From Methylobacterium nonmethylotrophicum (GTDB taxonomy: Bacteria; Pseudomonadota; Alphaproteobacteria; Rhizobiales; Beijerinckiaceae), in NCBI RefSeq assembly GCF_004745635.1, contig NZ_SRLB01000002.1, positions 248,001 to 312,000 on the forward strand: a stretch of 64,000 bases of DNA, given 5' to 3'. Made by a program: the position numbers and the translations under genes. Below the pieces are notes generated by a model. The model saw only the letters and a list, made by a program, of their open reading frames with translations. It made no database searches and was not told the DNA's origin. Positions 8,853 to 19,800 of this stretch are shown here, in pieces. Within the stretch, counting starts at the first letter, position 1. Every line of letters begins with the position of its first letter.

Positions 8853-9152
8853 GCCCGTCGACTTCGGCTCGGCCGGGGTCGGGTAGGCCGGGTTGCCGGC
8901 CGGCACGCCGGCGCTGTTCGACGACGAGGTGCCGTTGGCGTTGCCGGTCGGCGAGCCGGTGATCTGCTGGCGTGAGGCGTCCTGGCTCTGGCTCGCGTAA
9001 TCCTTGGGTGCGTTGGCGCCGTTCCAGCCCAGCAGCGCCACCATGGCGACCGCGAGCAGCGCGAGGCTGCCGAGCAGCACGTAGAGGACGGGACGGCCCT
9101 TCGCGCCCTGACGGGCCGCGGTCGGGGTCTCGACGGGGCGGTTGGTCTCCAT
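8835..9152 (-). CDS. Small single-pass membrane protein, putative general stress protein
   Basis: A 105-residue unrecognised protein: a short cytoplasmic tail, one transmembrane helix (about residues 22-42, VLYVLLGSLALLAVAMVALL) and a low-complexity Ser/Thr/Asn/Gly/Pro-rich tail with no cysteine. It could be anchored in the inner membrane with a disordered periplasmic tail. The ATG at 9152 is preceded by a GAGGCAC-type leader. An EcfG-type promoter (GGAAC, 17 bases, GTT) lies 63 bases upstream, so expression under the general stress response is likely. The 3' end is followed by tandem copies of itself and a terminator hairpin. No function is assigned. Confidence 0.7.
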   Translation of the reverse strand: METNRPVETPTAARQGAKGRPVLYVLLGSLALLAVAMVALLGWNGANAPKDYASQSQDASRQQITGSPTGNANGTSSSNSAGVPAGNPAYPTPAEPKSTGSTNAK

Positions 9153-9215
9153 GAGGCACCTCGGTGATGGCGCTCGGCGAAAGGTCGCGCCGAGCCGTGA
9201 TCGTTGTGAGCAGCC

Positions 9216-9240
9216 AACGTCACCGCTCGGCCGAGGTTCC
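9216..9240 (-). promoter_or_regulatory. Predicted EcfG (general stress sigma) promoter
   Basis: On the minus strand GGAAC (9236-9240) and CGTT (9216-9219) are separated by 16 bases, which is the consensus of alphaproteobacterial EcfG/PhyR-controlled promoters. It is 63 bases upstream of the start of the 105-residue membrane protein and points at it. The spacer contains the palindrome CTCGGCCGAG. Confidence 0.65.
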
Positions 9241-9291
9241 TGACGCGTCCCGCCGCGGGGGGCTCCGCAAGGAGGCCCGACAAGGGGGGCT

Positions 9292-10299
9292 CTACTGGCC
9301 CGTCAGCAGCATGATCTTGCCGAGATGGGCGCTCGATTCCATCAGTTCGTGCGCCTCCCGCGCCTGCTCGAGCGGGAAGGTGGCGTGGATCACCGGCTTG
9401 ACGGTGCCGGCCTCGAGCAGCGGCCAGACCTCCCGGCGCAGGCCCTCGGCGATGGCGGCCTTCTGGGCCACGGTGCGGGGGCGCAGCGTCGAGCCGGTGA
9501 CGGTCAGGCGCCGGATCATCACCGGAGTCAGGTTCACGCTCTCGGCCATGAAGCCCTGCAGGAAGGCAATGATGACGAGGCGGCCTTCGAGCGCCAGAGA
9601 CTTCAGGTTGCGCTCGAGATAGGCGGCGCCGACCATGTCGAGGATCACGTCGACGCCCTGCCCGTCGGTGAGGCGCTTCACCTCGGCGGCGAAGTCGGCA
9701 TCGCGGTAGTTGATGGCGTGGTCGGCCCCGAGCGACGCGCAGAAGGCGCATTTCTCGGCCGAGCCGGCGGTGGCGTAGACCGTGGCGCCGAACCGCTTGG
9801 CGAGCTGGATCGCCGTCGAGCCGATGCCGCTCGACCCGCCATGGACCAGGAAGCGCTCGCCCTGCCTCAGGCGCCCGCGCTCGAACACGTTGGTCCAGAC
9901 CGTCCAGTAATTCTCCGGCAGGCCCGCCGCCTCGACCAGCGAGAGCGGGCCGGGCTTCGGCAGACAGAGCGCGGCATCCGCGACGCAGTACTCGGCGTAG
10001 CCGCCGCTGATCGTCAGCGCGCAGACCTCCTGGCCCTCGGCGAGATCCGTCACGCCCTCCCCGAGGGCGACGACGCGGCCGGCGATCTCGAGGCCCGGCA
10101 CCTCGGTCGCGCCGGGGGGCGGCGGGTACTTGCCCGCGCGCTGCTGGCAATCGGGACGGTTGACGCCGGCCGCCACGACCTCGATCAGCACCTGGCCGGG
10201 GCCCGGGCGCGGCACCGGCGCGGTCTCGATCCCGATCACCTCCGGACCGCCGGCCCCGTTGAAGCGGACCTGGCGCATGGTGGCGGGGATCGACGGCAT
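9292..10299 (-). CDS. NAD(P)H-quinone oxidoreductase, PIG3 type (zinc-less MDR family)
   Basis: A 335-residue medium-chain dehydrogenase/reductase. The N-terminal GroES-like domain has GPGQVLIEVVAAGVNRPD and lacks the Cys/His zinc ligands of true alcohol dehydrogenases. The NADPH Rossmann fold has VHGGSSGIGSTAIQLA (about residues 146-161). The sequence FNGAGGPEVI near the start and the NRPDCQQRAGKYPPPPGA segment match the PIG3/TIGR02824 quinone oxidoreductase group. These enzymes reduce quinones with NADPH and are linked to oxidative stress. The gene appears monocistronic. The next gene upstream on this strand is a small peptide 172 bases away. Confidence 0.9.
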   Translation of the reverse strand: MPSIPATMRQVRFNGAGGPEVIGIETAPVPRPGPGQVLIEVVAAGVNRPDCQQRAGKYPPPPGATEVPGLEIAGRVVALGEGVTDLAEGQEVCALTISGGYAEYCVADAALCLPKPGPLSLVEAAGLPENYWTVWTNVFERGRLRQGERFLVHGGSSGIGSTAIQLAKRFGATVYATAGSAEKCAFCASLGADHAINYRDADFAAEVKRLTDGQGVDVILDMVGAAYLERNLKSLALEGRLVIIAFLQGFMAESVNLTPVMIRRLTVTGSTLRPRTVAQKAAIAEGLRREVWPLLEAGTVKPVIHATFPLEQAREAHELMESSAHLGKIMLLTGQ

Positions 10300-10471
10300 G
10301 GGGCGGCTCCGCGTGGCAGGGTGAGCGCCCTTACCTGCCGCGGAGGCTCGGATCCGGCAAGGGGGGCGGCAAGAGGGGCGGCAAGGGGGGCGCGGACCCG
10401 CGCGAGCCGTGCCTGCGCGAGGCCGCGCCTCCCGGGAGGGTGACGGTGGTCCGGCGCACGACGCCTGTGGC

Positions 10472-10666
10472 TCAGAACCGGAAGACGCTCGGAAGAAAGA
10501 ACGAGGGCTGCACCTTCAGGGCCGACAGGCTGAACAGCTTGAACGACTCCTTGGGCGGCAGCGGCTGCGGGTTCAGCCCGCCGGTCACGGTGTCGAGATC
10601 GGCGTCGGACAGGGCGGCCTGCGCGGTCGGGGCCGACTGGGTCGGCTTGGTCTGGATCTTGAGCAT
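10472..10666 (-). CDS. Small peptide with double-glycine leader and LNPQPLPP core
   Basis: A 64-residue protein starting MLKIQTKPTQ, with AGGAG six bases before the ATG. The segment LSDADLDTVTGG (residues 19-30) has the shape of a double-glycine leader (LSxxxLxxVxGG), and cleavage after Gly30 would release a 34-residue peptide LNPQPLPPKESFK... with a hydrophobic Phe/Leu-rich tail. The NPQPLPP motif occurs in many small unannotated bacterial proteins, as far as I recall. No C39-peptidase ABC transporter, modification enzyme or immunity gene is nearby, so a secreted bacteriocin or RiPP role is inference. It could instead be a regulatory or structural peptide. Upstream in the same direction is upp. 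Confidence 0.7.
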   Translation of the reverse strand: MLKIQTKPTQSAPTAQAALSDADLDTVTGGLNPQPLPPKESFKLFSLSALKVQPSFFLPSVFRF

Positions 10667-10801
10667 CGTCGTCTCCTGGTGGCCGGTGTGATCCACATCC
10701 GAACCATGCCAGGACGGCGGGCGCGCCACTGTGCCGTGCCGCACCCGCGTCGATGTCGCCCGTGCCGACCGGCCGCCGCGCTTGCCGGTCGCGGGCGACA
10801 G

Positions 10802-11464
10802 CTACCGCGTGCCGTACATCCGGTCGCCCGCGTCGCCGAGGCCCGGCAGGATGTAGCCGTGCTCGTTGAGGTGGCTGTCGATGGCGGCGGTCCAGACCGG
10901 GACGTCCGGATGGGCGCCCTGGAACCGGGCCAGGCCCTCGGGCGCCGCGAGCAGGCAGACGAAGCGCAGGTCGCGGGCGCCGCGCTCCTTCAGCCGGTCG
11001 ACCGCCGCGACGGCCGAGTTCGCCGTCGCCAGCATCGGGTCGAGGACCAGCACGGTGCGGTCGGCGAGGTCGGACGGGGCCTTGAAGTAGTACTCGACGG
11101 CCTCGAGCGAATCGGGGTCGCGGTAGAGCCCGACATGGGCGACGCGGGCGGAGGGCAGGAGCGACAGCATCCCGTCGAGGAAGCCGACGCCGGCCCGCAG
11201 GATCGGCGCCAGGACGAGCTTCTTGCCGGCGATCTGCGCGCCCTGCATCGTCACCAGGGGGGTCTCGATCTCCACCGGCTCGAGCGGCAGGTCGCGGGTG
11301 ACCTCGTAGGCGAGCAGCGTCCCGATCTCGTTCAGGAGCTGGCGGAAGCCCTTGGTCGAGCGGGCCTTGTCCCGCATGAGGGTCAGCTTGTGCTGCACCA
11401 GCGGGTGATCGACCACCGTGACCGGCGCCAGCCCCGTCTCCCCGCGCGCACCCGCACCCTGCAT
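10802..11464 (-). CDS. upp: Uracil phosphoribosyltransferase
   Basis: A 220-residue type I phosphoribosyltransferase making UMP from uracil and PRPP. The PRPP loop reads [14 protein letters not shown], where most Upp have DPMLATGGSA. The uracil-binding C-terminus has [18 protein letters not shown], and [12 protein letters not shown] is the flexible-loop region. The ATG at 11464 is preferred because GGGGAG lies 7 bases upstream; a GTG 13 codons earlier (11503) is possible. It lies 52 bases downstream of the DUF1688 gene and is transcribed with it. In this context it most likely provides UMP as the entry step of uracil breakdown (the URC6 role in yeasts), besides salvage. Confidence 0.95.
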   Translation of the reverse strand: MQGAGARGETGLAPVTVVDHPLVQHKLTLMRDKARSTKGFRQLLNEIGTLLAYEVTRDLPLEPVEIETPLVTMQGAQIAGKKLVLAPILRAGVGFLDGMLSLLPSARVAHVGLYRDPDSLEAVEYYFKAPSDLADRTVLVLDPMLATANSAVAAVDRLKERGARDLRFVCLLAAPEGLARFQGAHPDVPVWTAAIDSHLNEHGYILPGLGDAGDRMYGTR

Positions 11465-11516
11465 CGCCGTCTCCCCGTTCACGATCGCGTCCACCTGCAC
11501 CACTACCCTATAGCCC

Positions 11517-12758
11517 TCAGAACACCGTGCCGTCGCTGGCGATGGCGAGCGGCGGCGCGCCCTCCGGCCGCAAGGATTTTGCCAGCCGCCGGCCGGTGGC
11601 CCAGGTGCCGCCCTCCAGCACCTTGGCGAGCGGCAGTTCGGCCGGGTCCGCGAGCTTCAGCCGCTCGCGCACCAGCGGCGCCAGCCGGTCGAGCAGCGCC
11701 ACGGTGAGCGCCCGCCACTCGACGACGAGGCGCGAGCCGACCTCGTGCGGCTGCGATGCTTCTTCCGGGCGGCGCAGGGCCAGCACGCCGGTATCGAGGA
11801 AGAGGCCGCCGTTACGGTACTCCGGCAGGCCGGTGAGCGCGTCGAGGCCGGTGACGGTCAGACCCGCCTCCTCCAGCGGCTCGAGGAGCGAGTAGGCCAG
11901 CCACTGCGACAGCTTGTGGAATGGCACCAGCCCTTCCGTCGGGCCCGTGCCGCCGGCGAGCGGGTGGCGCCAGGTGTCGCCCAGATCGACCCCGTCGAGG
12001 ACGATGCGGCCGGGCCAGATCGGCCCGAGATGCGTCAGCAGCACCTCGAGCACCGTCTCGGCCGCGACCTCTCCGTCGCGGGCCCTGGCCTTGATGCGGT
12101 CGAACAGGAAGCCGGGCCGGGCCTGCGGCCCGAACCCTTCGGGATCGGCGGCCGCGACCTGGCCGAGGCGGTTGAGGAGCGCGGTGCGGCCGGACAGGCC
12201 GACGAGGGGGTTGGTCGGCGAGGCCTGGAAGCCGTCGCCGAGTTCCGCTTCCGTCAGGCTCGCCAGCGCCCGCGCATCGGCCCGGAACGGATCCTCGGGC
12301 GCGGAGGAGAAGAGGCCCGACACGAACATGTCGAAGCTCGCGACCGCCAGCCCCTCGGAGCGGGCATAGGTCTCGCCGGTGCGGCCCTCCTCGTAGCGCC
12401 AGGTCGGGCCGGCGCCGGCATCGAGCAGCACGCTCACCACCACGAGGTCGAAGGCGGCGCGGGCCTGCTCCGCCGCGTCGTCGAAGGGTGCGGCGTGGAC
12501 GAGGGAGCCCCAGCGCTCGAACCCGCCGACCGAGAAGTGGCGCCAGCGGGCGTGGTAGGGAATCGCGAGGTCGGGATAGGCCGCCCGGATGGTCTCCACC
12601 ACCGCGTCGGCGCAAGGCCCGAGGCGGTCGAGGTCGACGACGAAGTGATCGAGCCGCCCGTCGAGCCCGGCCTTGAGCAGGGTCTCGGCGCGGGCACGCA
12701 CCGCCCGGGCCGAGAGCAGGCTGCGGGCGGTCGAAAACTCAGGCACGGGCATCTCCAC
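11517..12758 (-). CDS. urc4: URC4/Urg3 family protein (DUF1688), uracil catabolism
   Basis: A 413-residue soluble protein matching DUF1688, the URC4/urg3 family of fungi and bacteria. Family-typical segments include [14 protein letters not shown] (about residues 70-83), [13 protein letters not shown] and [24 protein letters not shown]4 is genetically required for growth on uracil by the pyrimidine-ring-opening URC pathway, but its reaction is not established. It lies between urc1 (53 bases upstream) and upp, giving the complete three-gene bacterial URC set. The start is GTG with an ATG two codons later (12752); neither has an ideal ribosome-binding site. Confidence 0.9.
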   Translation of the reverse strand: MEMPVPEFSTARSLLSARAVRARAETLLKAGLDGRLDHFVVDLDRLGPCADAVVETIRAAYPDLAIPYHARWRHFSVGGFERWGSLVHAAPFDDAAEQARAAFDLVVVSVLLDAGAGPTWRYEEGRTGETYARSEGLAVASFDMFVSGLFSSAPEDPFRADARALASLTEAELGDGFQASPTNPLVGLSGRTALLNRLGQVAAADPEGFGPQARPGFLFDRIKARARDGEVAAETVLEVLLTHLGPIWPGRIVLDGVDLGDTWRHPLAGGTGPTEGLVPFHKLSQWLAYSLLEPLEEAGLTVTGLDALTGLPEYRNGGLFLDTGVLALRRPEEASQPHEVGSRLVVEWRALTVALLDRLAPLVRERLKLADPAELPLAKVLEGGTWATGRRLAKSLRPEGAPPLAIASDGTVF

Positions 12759-12810
12759 AGGTATTTGTCGCGCGGGCGCCGGAGGCGGTCCGTCGGAACC
12801 GCTCGGTTCG

Positions 12811-14061
<1,251 letters not shown>

Positions 14062-14224
14062 GCGGCCGCGCCGTCCTTCAACGGAGAAGGCTCCCCGCGG
14101 GGGCCGCGGGGAGCCTGTCGTGTGCTTGACCTTGTGGAGGGTAGCCTTGCGCGATTCGGCGCGTCAAGCGCAAGGCCGAGGCGCGCCTCTCATCCTCGCG
14201 GCAGGCTGCCCTCCAGCGAGGCGA

Positions 14225-14650
14225 TCAGTAGTTCGAGCCGGCGCGGCGGCGAGCCATGAAGGCGTCGAACTGCTCGCGGTCGCGGGCGCGCTTCAGCTCG
14301 TCGACGAACTCCGTGAAGGCCCGGCTCTCCTCCTCGAGGCGGCGGCGCTCCTCTTCGAGGCGCTCGATCTCCTTGCGGCGATACTCCTCGAAGGCCCAGT
14401 TGCCGCTGTCGCGGCGGGCGGTACCGAAGCCCGAGAACCCCGAAAATCCGTTCCGGAACGACCGTTCGGCGAAGGACTTCATCTCGTTCAAGGCCGGGTA
14501 TCCCATGAGCTTCCACACCACGTAGGCGGCGGCCAGAGGCCACGCGTAGATGAAACCGATGACGATCGCGCCGATCTCGAGCGAACGGCGCGGGAACGGG
14601 CCATTGCGGCAGGCGCGGCCGCTCGACCAGGGGGCAGAGGAAAACGACAC
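14225..14650 (-). CDS. DUF2852 family membrane protein
   Basis: A 141-residue protein with an N-terminal polar tail, one hydrophobic helix (about residues 25-47, EIGAIVIGFIYAWPLAAAYVVW), a Ser/Gly/Phe-rich linker (FRNGFSGFSGFGTARRDSG) and a C-terminal Glu/Arg-rich coiled coil (about 88-133) ending in RRRAGSNY. This layout is the DUF2852 family common in Rhizobiales, function unknown. The start is GTG with GGGAG 8 bases upstream. It lies 163 bases upstream of urc1 on the same strand, with no functional link apparent. Confidence 0.8.
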   Translation of the reverse strand: MSFSSAPWSSGRACRNGPFPRRSLEIGAIVIGFIYAWPLAAAYVVWKLMGYPALNEMKSFAERSFRNGFSGFSGFGTARRDSGNWAFEEYRRKEIERLEEERRRLEEESRAFTEFVDELKRARDREQFDAFMARRRAGSNY

Positions 14651-15225
14651 GTCACGATCTCCCGCAGGATGTGAATGTGAACGACATTTACATGCGGGGT
14701 CGCCCCGGTGGTTTCAAGGAGGGCACGGCAGGGAAATGCAGCCGCTTGCCGCCGGCGACGATGGAGGGCCGGACGGTGTCCGGGGAACGGCGACGCGGCT
14801 TCCCTGCGCGGCACGCTCGCGTCGAACGCTGCTCCATCCCGGCCGTCACGTCCGCCCGCGGGCAGAAGGTGGACCCGGATCACTCCGGCATGGAGAGAAC
14901 CGGCCGCAGCCCGACGATGCGTGATCGGAATCAGATCCCTCTCGCGGACCTGGGCCGCCATCGGAGGCGACCCGTTGACAGCCACGGCCGAAGCGGGTTG
15001 AACCCGGGGGTGTGGCCTTCGATCGGCGTGAGGCCGCCTGATCGGGCGGCGAAGCGGATCTTCCGCATCGGAGGGCGAGCGCGTCGCTCAGGCGAGAAGC
15101 ACGAGGATCCGCGTGACGGCGCAACCGGGTCAGACTTGATGTCATGCCATCGCCTCTCGCCTGCACGCGCCTCATGCCAGCCAGCCAGCAAACGACCATG
15201 CGTCTGACCGACACAGTTTGAGAGA
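14651..15225. other. 575-base gap with no supported gene
   Basis: Bases 14651-15225 lie between the divergent DUF2852 gene and the low-G+C glycosyltransferase. One plus-strand frame is open across most of it (14671-15207) but its product is Arg/Pro-rich with no structure or family likeness. Base composition falls towards the right end, marking the boundary of the acquired GT61 segment. No tRNA or inverted-repeat border was found. Confidence 0.5.
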
Positions 15226-16446
15226 ATGCTGAAATCGGAAAATATAACTTATGCATCCTGCGATATGGATCTTCTCTATATTCATGGCGGCTTTTCCGAA
15301 GACGGAAGTTTATCTGGGCAAATAGCCTCAAGCAATAATGCGGCAAAATTTATATGCAAAATCTACGAAAATCCGGGATACGCGCGACCGCTCCCGTCTT
15401 CGATTTATGCGCCCGATAAGCAATACGCAGAAGATCGTGTGAATTTTCTCAACGATCTCAATAAGTCCATGAGGAATGGGATCACCTCCGCACTTTTCCT
15501 GTTAAGTGACGCAATCATTCTTGATAACGGCATTTATACGAATAAAGACGGTGCGACATGCGCTGTCTATGAAACGTTCAGACCTCAGGATCTCGAGCAT
15601 CTTTCGCTGTCGGATCCGGTCGTCAATTTTACCGACGATCATCCCGATGGGATCAACCTTGCTTTCAGCAGCGGGGGATCATTCAACTATGGACACTGGA
15701 TAACCGAGGATCTTCCTCGATTGAAAGCTTTCTTCATTCTTCGAAAAAAATTTCCGAACAGACACATCAATATCATCTTCCGGACTTACAACCCGATCAT
15801 CGACCAGGTGCGGCTGCAATCCATCAAGGCATTCCTGGGATCGGACAGAAATTATTCGATATTGAGAATAAATCGTGAAGAGGCGCGTTCCTTCAAAGAA
15901 CTATACTATGCAAGCCCGATTGCCGTCCCGCCCGTCATCAAGTCTCCTGAGGCGTTACGATCTGTTTCCTCCAAGATGCGGCGCTACGCGCTTCAGCCAC
16001 GGATAAAGATCCTTCTCCGATCGGTTCTGAACAAGGGGCCGGGCGGCCTGCGCCGAAAGATCTTTGTCGAACGCCATTCGGATTACGACAGAAAATTGGT
16101 CAATCGTGATGCTGTCGCGAGCATGCTGTCCGAGTTCGGCTTCGAGATCGTCGATCCTCTTCTCATGACGTTCCGCCAGCAGATCGCCGTCTTCGCGGAT
16201 GCGCGCGTCGTCGTCGGCGTGATGGGCGCTGCGATGACCAACACGATGTTCTGTTCGCCCGGCATTCCGGTCGTCCATTTGGCCGTGCAGGGTTGGGACG
16301 ATCCCTTCTTCTGGGATCTGGCATGCGCGCGCAAACAATCCTACCATGTCATCTATGGAAAAAATTCCTCCAAAGCGAATCCCAATCGTGAGCCGTTCCA
16401 TGTCGATGTCGCGCAATTGAGACGATTGATCGTGTCATTGGTGTAG
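15226..16446 (+). CDS. Glycosyltransferase family 61 protein, low-G+C singleton
   Basis: A 406-residue protein with the GT61/DUF563 core: SFNYGHWITEDLPRL (about residues 155-169), the FVERHSDYDRKLVNRD strand-turn near residue 280 that typically aligns nucleotide sugar, and VVVGVMGAAMTNTMFCSPG (about 330-348). GT61 enzymes add xylose, GlcNAc or other sugars to polysaccharides or glycans; the acceptor cannot be read here. Base composition and codon use are much more A/T-rich than all neighbours (many AAT, AAA, ATA and TTT codons), a clear sign of lateral acquisition. It stands alone, without other glycan genes. The ATG has only a weak upstream purine tract. Confidence 0.85.
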   Translation: MLKSENITYASCDMDLLYIHGGFSEDGSLSGQIASSNNAAKFICKIYENPGYARPLPSSIYAPDKQYAEDRVNFLNDLNKSMRNGITSALFLLSDAIILDNGIYTNKDGATCAVYETFRPQDLEHLSLSDPVVNFTDDHPDGINLAFSSGGSFNYGHWITEDLPRLKAFFILRKKFPNRHINIIFRTYNPIIDQVRLQSIKAFLGSDRNYSILRINREEARSFKELYYASPIAVPPVIKSPEALRSVSSKMRRYALQPRIKILLRSVLNKGPGGLRRKIFVERHSDYDRKLVNRDAVASMLSEFGFEIVDPLLMTFRQQIAVFADARVVVGVMGAAMTNTMFCSPGIPVVHLAVQGWDDPFFWDLACARKQSYHVIYGKNSSKANPNREPFHVDVAQLRRLIVSLV

Positions 16447-16820
16447 ACGGCGGAAGACAAGCTCGCCGGTGCTGCCCGAGGTCGCCTCGTCGACCGGGCG
16501 CCCTGGGCCACGGTGAGCGATCTCCGCGTGCCTCGCCGCTCTCCGCCTCCCCCGCAGGCCGGTGCGAGGCCGCGTCCACCACGACCGCAGCCTCGGCCCT
16601 GCAATCGCAGAACCAGAAGTTGCCGGCAAATATTTCCGCAGCGTCATGCCGAGCAGAAATGAAATTTCTACATCTCGGCAACAAAACGTGTCGCCGTAAC
16701 AACATCCGGCTGGAAGTATAAATGTGACGAGATTATGAACATGCGGACAGCGTGACCATTTCCTAAGCGTGCGCCACGGGCGGATGAGCCGGATGGCTGG
16801 CCGCTTCAAGGGACCACGCC
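16447..16820. other. Upstream region of the autotransporter gene
   Basis: About 370 bases without a supported gene. The left part is high-G+C; bases about 16650-16760 are A/T-richer and likely contain the autotransporter promoter. AAGGGA at 16808-16813 serves as its ribosome-binding site. No mobile-element end was recognised next to the low-G+C glycosyltransferase. Confidence 0.4.
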
Positions 16821-19800
16821 ATGCTCCTTCGACACAGCGTCTCGATCATCGCGCTCGCCGCCGCGTCGCTCTCGGCGGAGGGCGCCGGCGCCCAGACCGC
16901 CAACATCGCGCCGACCAGCGCCAACGTGCTGAACCTGCTCAGCCCGTTCCTGAGCCTGAACGCCACGCCGACCGGCCGGGCGGCCTTGCAGTCGAACCTC
17001 GACCAGGCGGTATTCTACAACAACACCGCGACCCTGCGGCAGCAGCAGCTCGCGATCAGCGACAAGAACCTGCTCGGCTCGGCCACCAACACCCTGTCGT
17101 CGGTGGGTCTCGGCACCTACGGCGCCGGCGCCAACCTGGCGGGCGGCCTGACGGCGCAGACCGTGATCAACGGTGTCACGCCGCAGCAGCCGGTCGGCGG
17201 CCTCGGCCCGGTGCTCGGCCCGATCTACGTCGCGGGCAGCGCCGCGGGCACCAGCGGCCCACTCGGCAACGTGGTGAACCTGCTCGCGCGGGCCTACACC
17301 TTCACCGGCAACGACCTCGGCGTCGCCAAGAACTACTTCGCCAACGGGGCTGCCACCAACCCGAGCACGACGCCCGCGGGCTACGTGCCGATCCCGGCGG
17401 TGGCGCCCGCCGGCACCAGCGTGCCGACCTTCAACGGCCTGCCCAACACCCGCGACAGCGTCTACGACCTCGCCTACGGCGTCACCAACACGCAGCCCGG
17501 GCAGAACGTCTACGGCTCGTCGCGCCCGCTTCAGGTCGCGCAGAGCCGCTACACCATCTTCGACCCGACGGCGCTGAACGGCATCGCCACCAACCCGTCC
17601 TTCCCGAGCGGCCACGCCACCTACGGCTTCACCGACGGCACGCTGCTCGCGATGACGACACCGCAGGCCTACCAGAGCATGGTGCTGCGGGCCTCCGAGT
17701 ACGGCGAGAGCCGCATCGTGCTCGGCGTGCACTACCCGCTCGACATCATCGGCGGCCGGGCCCTGTCCTACTACGAACTGGCGCAGGCCTTCACCAACCC
17801 GCTCTACATCAACAACGCGACCACCACCGGCACCGCCATCGACCTGCCGAGCCTGTACAACCAGGCTTACGGCCAGATGCAGAGCTATCTCTCGGCCCAG
17901 TGCGGCGCCTCGGTCGCGGCATGCGCGGCGAGCGCGGCCAACACCGCCAACAACCCCTACGTCCCGTCGGCGGCCAGCCAGACTCTGTACCAGCAGCGCC
18001 AGACCTTCGGCCTGCCGACGCTCACCTTCGCGCAGGCCCCGCGCGAGGCTGCGCCCGCGGGCGGGCCCGACGCCTCGATCCTGCTCGCCCCGCTCTACGG
18101 CGGCAGCACGAGCGCGGCCCAGACGATCGCCCCGAACGGGGGCCTCTACGGCACCCTGCAGACCGGCACGATCAACCAGATCGTCGTCAACACCGAGTCG
18201 AACGCGATCGCGGCGCTCTATGGGACCCCGCTGAGCTACTGGAGCCGCGTCGACCTCTACGCGGCGGCCGGCTACTTCGGCAACGTCATCGGCGCCCTGC
18301 AGATGGCCTCGTCCGACCGCCTGACCACCGACGTGACGGTCGGCAACACCGGCGCGCTCTACGCCAACGGCACCATCACCGGCCGGGTCACGGTCGGCTC
18401 CGGCGGCCTCCTCGGCGGCACCGGCACGGTCGGCGGGGTGGTGGCGCAATCGGGCGGCACCGTTGCCCCCGGCAACTCCATCGGCACCCTCACGGTCGCC
18501 GGCAACGCCTCCTTCGCGGCGGGCTCGACCTTCCAGGTCGAGACCAACGCCGCCGGCCAATCCGACCGCCTCGCCGCCACCGGCTCCGCCACCCTCCAGG
18601 GCGGCACGGTCCAGGTGCTGGCGCAAAACGGCGCCTACACCCCGCGCACCCAGTACGCCATCCTGTCGGCCAATGCCGGCGTCACCGGCACCTTCGCGGG
18701 CGTCTCCTCCAACCTCGCCTTCCTGACCCCGACCTTGCGCTACCAGCCGACCGAGGTCGACCTCACGCTGACCCGCAACGACATCCCGTTCGCCACCATC
18801 GCCCGGACCCGCAACCAGGCGGCGGTCGCCACCGCGATCCAGGGCGCCGGCGCGGGGGCCGGAATCTACGACCGCACGGTCGGCCTCACCACGCCGGAGG
18901 CGATCACCGCCTTCCAGGCGCTCACCGGCGACATCCACGCCAGCTCGGTCTCCGCCGCCTACGAGACCGCCTTCTTCGTGCGCGAGGCGATCCTCGACCG
19001 CCTGCGCTGGTCCGGCGACGGCACCCGCGACTACGGCCGCCCGCCCGCCACCTTCACGGCCGACCTGCCCGGCCGGGCCGCCCCCGTGGCGCCGGTGCCG
19101 GTGCGGGTGCTCGACCCGCGGGTGTTCGGCCTCTGGGGCCAGGGCTTCGGCAGCTTCGGCCAGGCGAGGGGCGATGGCGGAGCCATCGCGCACGGCAACG
19201 CCGTCACCCTCAACCGCGACACCGCCGGCTTCGTGCTCGGCGCCGACCTGCGGCTGGAGAACGGCATCAGGCTCGGCGTCGCCGGCGGCTACACCACCAC
19301 CAACCTCGACACGCCCAGCCGGACGGCGAGCGGCACGATCGAGAGCGGGTTCGGGGGCGTCTATGGCGGCTACGAGGCCGGCCCGTTCGCGCTGCGGCTC
19401 GGCGCCGTTTACGCCGACAACAGCCTCCGGTTGCGCCGCAGCGTGGTGTTCCCGGGCCTGTCGGAGACGGAGGCGTCGCGCTACGGCGGCGCGACGGTGC
19501 AGGGCTTCGGCGAGATCGGCTACCGGTTCGTGTTCGGCTCCACGCCCGGGATCGTGAGCAAGGACCCGCTGGCGCCGGTCGTGCCGGCGTCGGTGTCGTA
19601 CATCGAGCCGTTCGTCGGCGGCGCTTACGTCGGCATCGACCGCGACCGGTTCGCGGAGACGGGAGGCGTCGCGGCGCTCTCGGGCGCGTCGTGGTTCTCG
19701 GAGATCCCGACCCTGACCGTGGGCGTGCGCGGACAGACGGAGGTGGATCTCGGCTTCGGGGCGCCGGTGTCGCTGCACGGCCTCGTCGGCTACCGACGCG

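Noticed and set aside
14671..15207. Plus-strand frame of 178 codons before the glycosyltransferase
   Set aside because: Product is Arg/Ser/Pro-rich without secondary-structure logic, homology or a ribosome-binding site.
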